NCBI GenBank assembly: GCA_026413225.1
Contig: CM048591.1
Location: 40,788,803-40,852,802 of the forward strand
Length of the DNA: 64,000 nucleotides
Direction of reading: 5' to 3'
Source of the DNA: Otis tarda
Lineage: Eukaryota; Chordata; Aves; Otidiformes; Otididae
The position numbers and the translations under genes are program-made. The notes below the pieces were generated by a model. It was not told the origin of the DNA and searched no databases. It saw nothing but the letters and a program-made list of their open reading frames with translations. Of this stretch, positions 55,901 through 64,000 are shown piece after piece; position 1 is the first letter of the stretch; every line of letters begins with the position of its first letter.

Positions 55901-58124
55901 TACACAGCAAGTCTCAATTTAGGACAATATTTGTCCTTCTGAAAGGCTCACACAGACCCACGATGCCCTAGGAATCTCCTACAGCTTTATGAAATAAAAG
56001 AATGAATGTTCTGATTGCTAGAGGCAATATCAGCAAAGAGGGTAAACTGCTGTAGTAAAAACTGAGATTCATACACTCATCCTGCATGCCCCTAAGCATA
56101 TGCTATTTATCACACAGTAAATCACACTGAAACGAACCTGTTTCAGATGTGGAACATGGAAGTAAAATGTTATTTTAAATGGATAAGTATGAAAGAATCA
56201 ATTGCTCAGCTGAAGTTATGAAAAACTTCAAACTCAGATGGAATACTGTCATACAAAAACTACTAGATGACTAAAGCACTACAATTCATGCAACGGTTTC
56301 ACAGAAGGGGAAACATGAACCTTCAATGACCAGACATCATCAGGAGCCATCTTCTTCCTTGCTAACAATCAGTGATATTCTGAAGATGTCCACAGAGTCA
56401 CACCTTGGAGCTCTTATTATATGGTAAAATACGGGAATCTACATTTCTGTACTAACTATGCAGCTAAGTCAACTCAGATGATCACAGGTATGTGCACAAC
56501 TGTGTAACTGTAGGAACTTCAGTTGTTAAAGGTGATAGTAAGCACAGAAACAAAAGCCTGAAGGACTCTTATGTACGTATGAGAATGCCATGGCATGTAT
56601 GACTAATAAAGTAGTGTGTTAGACAGTAACAAAGTGGGGTATTAAATACCCACTGGGATAGCTAACACAGAGGGGTAGGAACTTGAGGGAAAATCATATT
56701 TAATTATCTGAAGTGTTAGAAAACACAGCCATGGAAGGGAAACAAAACAGGTATCTTCAGTGCTTGGGTAGCAACCAGAAAGTCCTTGACTGGAGGTACA
56801 CAATGACATAACACTTTCATTTCATAGGGCCAGAGAAAGATTAAGTTTTCCAGCAAGGCTCTAGGATACTTTCCAGTTCTAAACACTTCCTATTTTTATA
56901 TCATGAAGGGAAAGCTCTGTCAGACTGGGGAAAAATGGTGATTAATCTCCACAAATTCTAGTTGCAACACAAATTCTTCAATTTTTCACACACATGTGAA
57001 ATGTTACAACAACTGTCTCTCTCACTGACAACAGTAAGACGGTTGCCTCTCCTTCCTTCAGGATTTGAAAAGCGATGATATAGTCAGACTGTTGGCTAGT
57101 AACCTGTTTACACTTGGGTTAAGGTCTTGACAGCCTGTACATATTGAATGATCTCATCTCACACAGCTGTTACTTAAGGTAATCCACAATGTGGTGTTGG
57201 TTTATATCTGTCTCACACTGTGAACAGTATCTTAAGTGGAAGCGGTTTAGCACTGAGTAAGTGGGTAATTCACGCTGTAACGTATATGGGAAGCGTATAA
57301 TCACTATTTGCCTGACGTGCTCTTGACTTTTCCACAGAGAAGTCTAGAAATTGGGCTAACCCACCACACTTTTAAAAACAACATGAATACCTAATCCAAA
57401 CTTTAGAGCATGCAATGGCAAGGGAAAGAACTGAATATATTTGCTGAGCCTCCAAGAGGTTCAAATCAACTCCCATAATGCAGGAAATTTTCTGTCTTAG
57501 ACCCTACCTTCACCTCTTCCAGTAAACACACATCTGAAGTATTCTTCCAGGGTACTAGCAGTGGGTATAAAAACATAAAAAGTGTAGCTAACAACAATAA
57601 AGCAGGTCAAAAGATGAGAGCAAGTGGTAGTATAGAAATATAGGGGATATATTAGAAACCAGTATCAGAATTTAGAAACAATAAAAGAAACAGAAAATAC
57701 AGAGGAAGAGACTTAGGAAGACAACGCATAATAACAGCAATGGGTGCAAAAAAGCAATACAGGCAACAGACTGAAAATACTATGACTATAAAAGCACAGA
57801 GGAAAACTACTGAGAAGATGAGAGGCTCATGCAAAGGATGAATGAAGAACACATGTGACACTGACACACGCTTAAAAACATTTACATATATGCTTACAAG
57901 ACATATTGACATTTATGCTTATGAGAGATATGGTCGACAACAAACACAGATATAATCCTAAATTAGATGTACTCCACTCTTTGAAGTATCCTCCAAATTC
58001 AATTTAGTAAGTGTATAATCAGGTACACGTACACAGACATACAGTATAAGAGGCTAAAAAGTAAAAGTTACTTTGTTAGAAATGGAAAATGATACATAGT
58101 TGTTAGCAGCCACCATGTACTTAC

Positions 58125-58279
<155 letters not shown>

Positions 58280-61200
58280 CTAATTCAAAACAAACAAAAC
58301 AGTAAAATTTACTTCATTTTCTATGTTTGCAGATAACTTATATAAAGTGAACATGATTAACAAGAACAATGTTTCATATTGACTCTATCACCAACTTGTA
58401 TACACAACCTGAAAAACCACATACCACGAAGAAGGTTGTGAATATGGAAAAAGGAGACAATTGGTATAGAGCGTTCCATGAATGAGGAAAAACAGAAAAA
58501 GACCTTAACTTCTTAATGGAAAGTATATAGATCGCAACATTAATCGGCATACCTTTCCTGCTAAAAGACACTGTTAAACACAACACCTACCATCCATTCT
58601 ACCAACTAAACTACTCATTAGCAACTGACCCCGGGACACTTGGACAACACAATGATAGAAAAGACAGAAAAACCCCAAAATATTCAAAGATGAATATTTT
58701 ACCAAAACCTGTATTTCATGTGAACAAACCCAGTGATGGTGTAGGAAGGAAATAGTAATGTCCATTTATTAGGGAAGACCTTAAAGTAAACAATGATCGA
58801 ACAAGAATACGTAAGAATACTGAGTAAATTATGAAGTGATGATACAGCATGTCCAAAGACAAATATGTTCTAACATTATTACATAAAGCGGATTAATAAA
58901 TGTACATACGGGCTCTTATTTCAGGCTATGCTTATCCAATCCAGTACTGTTTAGATGAAATGGATGAAGTATTCACTTTAAAATTTGTATTTAATTAAAC
59001 TAATTTTAAATAAAGCTTTCATTTTTTATTTTTTTTCAGCTACAATCTTAAGAGTATATAAAACATGCTTTTAAAATGATGACTAGTTAACCAGCTTCAC
59101 AGATTTAGACTCTGCTTGTACCTGAGCAAATGCAAAGGAGAGAAGGAATCTGCCTTTCAGAAAGATTGATTAAAAGATTTCTTAATGTTAGGACAAACAT
59201 AACAGAAGTTACTACTAAAAAAAAGAAAAGAAAGATTACTAGAAATTGTCTCCAGTTTAAATTTGTACTATATGGAGATTCTTAAAAAGTGTCTAAAATG
59301 TAGAGTTGCTAATAGGAAATAATCCCTAATAAATTAATCACTCTCCTAATTATTTAAAATTTAGTTAAAGCCTATGGAGTCAGAACTTCCAAAGAAATAC
59401 AGCAGAACTATTTCTAATTAGGTATACACATACAATCCGCACCTCCTTTTTTAGACAGTCCAGGAGAATAATGCTACTGCTCATTACTTATTAAATATTT
59501 ATAAAAAAAATTACACCTGCAACTGTTATTTACTCAAGACTAAACAAAACTTTATAAGTTTAATATGAAAAATGTGTGTCTTAGAGATAAGGAGAACATA
59601 CATTCTCTGTTATTAGAACCCAAATCTTCGAAGTTCTGTCAGAGGGTATTTTATTCCAGATCATGTCCACGCATCCCTAAAACATCTGGACAAATCATGA
59701 AGGGTCCCTACCTTCTCACAGCAAAAACCAAGAAATGGTACTCTACTAAACACAAGTCAACGTTTTTGTGAAAGAGGGTAATTTGTTTTTTTATTTACAT
59801 TATCTTAGATCTTATCAAGCTCAGTTCTGTATTCTATTGCCCTTGTGTACTTCCAAAAGAATGACACCCTGTTCCCACAGCTTTTGACAAACTGGTAAAA
59901 GAACATATTCAGATATTGATATTTTTGTTTGTACTTGAGCTCTGAAATTACAGCCAGCCGGTATCAAAAAGCTAACAGAACTAAAAGGCTAACTTCCTAT
60001 TCAAAAGCTTTCATCTGCAATCTGTCACTACTGAAGTATTTCAACAGTTCCCTAAACGCTCCCTAACAGGTGCTCAAATATTCTACACTGGTAGAAGAGA
60101 AAAATCTTAAAAGGCAGTTACTCTATTCAGTTACCCATCTACACTTATTACTACGAAGTTGTCCAAGATCTTGTACAGTTCTATTTATCAATTTTGTATG
60201 TTCTGCCACACAATTAATATGACTTTGCTCCATGTGACAAAACTTACAAAACAAACTATGATATATGCCAAGAAGTTGCATCAACTGAAAAAATGATTCA
60301 TGTTTTAAAAAAGAAACAGCATTTCCTCAGAGAACACTGCTTCTGCTTCCCTGGGGTTTGCTTGAGCAGACTCACGACACCTTGCATCTTATTAGTATAC
60401 AGCTCTTCATATCAGTGCTGCATCTCTTAAAAAAGTAATGCCCCTTCGCATCGATTTCAAATATTTATTAATCCTCAGTCATGCCTTCTTGTTACCAGAG
60501 GTATTATACATCCCTGTAGACAACAATTTCCTTTACAAGTCTTTGTCAGGCAACATCTTTTGCTGGCTTTCAATTTCTGGTGGTAGAGACAAAGATGAAA
60601 ATGCAAGATCTTGTCTATTTGCTTAACTTTTCTCTCATTTGCCCCGGTACAAGTGAACAGTAATCCTAGTGAAACCTTGGAGATGGAAAAGCACAAATTT
60701 AATGCAGAAGAAGAATTAATCGTGGATGACATGTGGTGTCACTACTGCTAATTACTGGCTTTAGTTTCCTTCCACTAATATAAACAGTAAATTTGGAACA
60801 TAACTTTTGATACTAGCACTCAAACATTAAAAAAAAAAAAATCTAAGGACTAATCATTAATCTGGTTTATGCAACTATAAACACTATCAAGTACCTTTAG
60901 TCTTTACTAACCCTTTTATTTTACCCAAAAGTCAATATTATTTGAGGGGACAAAAAGAAAAAAGTCAAGCTTATTGCCCCTGAGAAAACTGTACCTTTTT
61001 AGAGTTTGCTCTTTTGGGACACCAATAATTGTTATCAATGCACTAAAATAACAACAACAACATCCCAAACTAACAGACAAAACTGAAGGATTCTGCAAGT
61101 ACCACCAAATTTAAACTGATCACTAACATGCAAATACTAGCTCAGCTGTAATCTTTCACAAATAAAATCTAGATGGTGTAGATGATGACTTTACAGTACA

Positions 61201-64000
61201 ATACACTTTTGACACCAGAAATCAGCATTTCTCATGGCCTTCTGGGAATATAAGAATACTTGTAACAATTTCCACATTATTTGCCAGAAATCTTACAAAC
61301 ACTGATCCAATTGTTTTTAGCAAATCACATCTCTCCTAAATTTAAGAGCTTCTCCACTGATTTCTGCCCGTACCTAAAAAATTATCTCAAAATAAGAAAA
61401 CTGGAATTTTTGGGAACAGTATTGAATTCTGAAACCAGAAAATCTGGGTCTGAGGAGATACAAAACCAGCTATCATTTCTCCTTCTTCATTGCCCACAGA
61501 AAATCACTAACAGTGTTAAAAACTAATTCTGAGCTTGAATAGCGTTATAGATCTATGTCGGTCTTGCAGGCAATAGTCTTTTGGCCACAATCCATTAAAG
61601 TAAGTATATTTGCTTAATCTCTAGGCTTCATCATGTCAGTGTTCTACTTGTCTTCAAGATTTTTTGAAAGCTGTGATGCTTTTTAGGGACTAATCCAGTC
61701 AGTCAATGGATCTGGTCTCATATTCCCTCTACATGTGCATCAACCATTTGGAGCCTTATAGCAGCGGCTACAATCAGTGTAGCAAGCACTGAAAAAGGTT
61801 TATATTTTTATATTCCTTTTGATATAGTCTCTGTAATTTTCATGAATTAGGTCTCCAATTTATCAGAATTATTTATATGAGGGAGCTCAGGCAGAAATCC
61901 ACAGTCTATTCCAGAAGAAATTTATCTGGAATCTTAAATCCACAGGAGAAAGCAATATGTCTGAGATGCAGCAGGCAAGGTTGCTTCCTATCGGTGGTCT
62001 CTGTGGACTAGCTGATTTTAAGGTGCCCATTTAAAGAATTCTCTTACATGGGAGGCAGCATCTTCTGTTTTGTAAAAGGTTTTGTCAAACCAGTAAGAGA
62101 AATTCCGTGGCTGTAGTGCTTGGCTGTTGCTAATTAAAGGATAAAGCACAGTGAGATATTAGTTTGGTTTGGAGAGTATAATTTACATTGACTGTAAAAT
62201 TGAAAGCAATGGCATGTGATCAGGTCCAAGCAGTTCAAGAGCTGAAGGGAAGTGGTTACAAAGACATCATCACATCCATGGATTTGTCTATTTTGTTGGT
62301 GGCGGGGGGGGCGCAGGGATGATTGTTAATATAGCCTAAGAGTAGAAACGGTAATTTGTGCTAGCTCAATAACTTGAGTCTTTTACAGATTCAGACCTCG
62401 GTGACTCGTAATCTACAAGTGTGGCTCACACAAACACCTTGCCCTAAGGCAAGTACAAGGGCTGTACAGCAAGATATACTGCTTTGGAGACTTCTGCAAA
62501 CCCGCAGATATCTGAAGCAACTTCAACTTCTGACTGAGAATCAGTTCAAGGCAGAAAAGTGTTTTTACACAGCAGCCCACAAAATATAGTTTGTAAGAGG
62601 ATGTTTCTGTTGAGCAACTCCAGAGCACAGAATGGACTGGGGTAAATAGCGAGGAGGTTTCATGGTGTGCTATACCAAAGAATTGTATTTAAATTGATAG
62701 TGTGCTAGAAATTGCTGAAACAAGGCTTGGTGCAATGCTAATCATCCTTCAGTTGCTGACAGAGGTTAATAGGGTACCAAATACCTAACTCAGAATTTGT
62801 CACTCTTTCCTGTTTCACGTTCTAACTTGTGGAAAGAAAAAACTAACATAAGGTCTTTGAAAAAATAATTCCACAGACACATAATAGAATCTAAAAAAAT
62901 CAAGTTCACATTAAGAAAGCTTTTTTTTTTTGTTACTGCTCTTTGTCTGTAAAAAGCCTAGGATAAGAACCCATGGCTTATGGGCAGAAAAACGAAATTA
63001 TAAGGATTAAACAAGTTAACTTGTGACTTAAGCTGGAAATTTAATTCATTTAAAATGCATCATTAAATGCTAATTGTAACACTTTCATATACCTAAACAC
63101 TGGAATGACGAATGTCTATACTTATGAAGTTTGGTTTTGGAGGTTTTTTTTTTTTTCCTAAGGAAACTTAGACAGTAACTGAATAAATAAGAACTTTATT
63201 TGTACACTACAATCAGAGCCCTGAATTTTCTTGCTGTTTTATTTAAAGTGGCACCAGACATGGAAAATAAACACTAAGTCACCACGATAGGTGGTGAGCC
63301 AGAACATTCAAGCAAGCTTTTACCAAGGATTACAGCAAAATTTCTACATAGGTACTAGAAAAAGCTCCTGAAACTTACATCTTAAAGGTCATATTAACAC
63401 TACAGTCCTCCTTGAAAAAACAGCTCTTTTAATAACACAGCAAGAGAAACACATGAAACAATTTCTTGTCACCCTAGCAGATTCTCTTACACAATACGTG
63501 AGTCATGCCAAAGGAGAAGACACGGAAGATTAGGTGTACAATTTAAATACAGAATCCAGATCTCCATACTTTGTTACAGTTACCCTACTACTCTATCTTG
63601 AAGCTTCTGATCCTCTTTTTATAAAGAAAAGGTTTTGATAGGAACAAAATTAGATTTTTCTGATGTTAGGCAGAAGAGTAAAAAACTATCTTTCTCTCTG
63701 GTAACTAATGCACCCACCCGAGTTAGAAAATTAAGTATATAAAAATACAGTTTCCCTTCACGAAACATGAGACGGTCTCCTATGAGATGGAACATATGCA
63801 TTGTTTATGTAGGGAAGGGAAAGCTATGAGACAGTGCAATTACAGCAGCACAGTGTAGATACTGTTTAAAAGTAAATAGATCTAAAGAGCCCAAAGCTAA
63901 CACAGACTCATACTGCTATGCCAAATCATAGTACAGGGCAACAAAAGGGTGTGATTTTTTTTTACTTACTGTCCATCTTTGCTGTTTTCTTTATATATAA
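58280..64000 (-). other. GNAQ: GNAQ intron 2 (partial)
   Basis: Downstream part of intron 2, ending in the acceptor AG at 58281-58280. The donor and exon 2 are outside the window. AT-rich, with A/T homopolymers and a G-rich run at about 62304-62312. I recognise no CR1 or other element and no exon in this 5.7 kb. Confidence 0.85.

Overview
This is vertebrate nuclear DNA, almost certainly from a bird. It is AT-rich, it carries many 5'-truncated CR1 LINEs ending in the avian-type ATTCTATG 3' repeat, it has an avian-type solo LTR, and its genes have small exons separated by long introns. From memory, the orthologous GNA14/GNAQ block is Z-linked in chicken, so a Z location is likely; that is knowledge plus inference and cannot be read from the window.

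Two neighbouring heterotrimeric G-protein alpha subunit genes of the Gq class lie head to tail on the minus strand. GNA14 contributes only its first coding exon (3300-3420), inside a CpG island (about 3085-3760); the rest of the gene lies beyond position 1. GNAQ contributes coding exons 3 to 7 (58125-58279, 47268-47396, 46474-46603, 33111-33264, 29332-29522) and a long conserved 3' UTR that probably ends near 25.4 or 24.6 kb. GNAQ exons 1 and 2 lie beyond 64000. Every junction is GT-AG, the exon lengths (155, 129, 130, 154 and 191 coding bases) and phases fit the Gq-class pattern, and the five exons join in frame to encode residues 108-359. The switch I arginine (R183), switch II glutamine (Q209), NKKD and TCAT nucleotide-binding motifs are all present.

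Layout by region: 1-3299 is GNA14 intron 1; 3300-3760 is GNA14 exon 1 and promoter; 3760 to about 24600 is intergenic and holds most of the larger mobile elements; about 24600-29331 is the GNAQ 3' UTR; 29332-64000 is GNAQ exons and introns. The intergenic elements are a 2.3 kb CR1 with a decayed endonuclease-RT reading frame, a CR1 with an open 3' RT fragment, a CR1 with a twin-priming inversion, and a 1166 bp solo LTR with a 5 bp target duplication. Smaller CR1 pieces lie in the introns.

Both genes act in one pathway: Gq-class alpha subunits couple heptahelical receptors to phospholipase C-beta. I see no bacterial-type system, CRISPR array, tRNA or rRNA. The novelty here is modest: retroposon structures, a candidate intronic CRE/X-box module, and clustered substitutions in the GNAQ helical domain.
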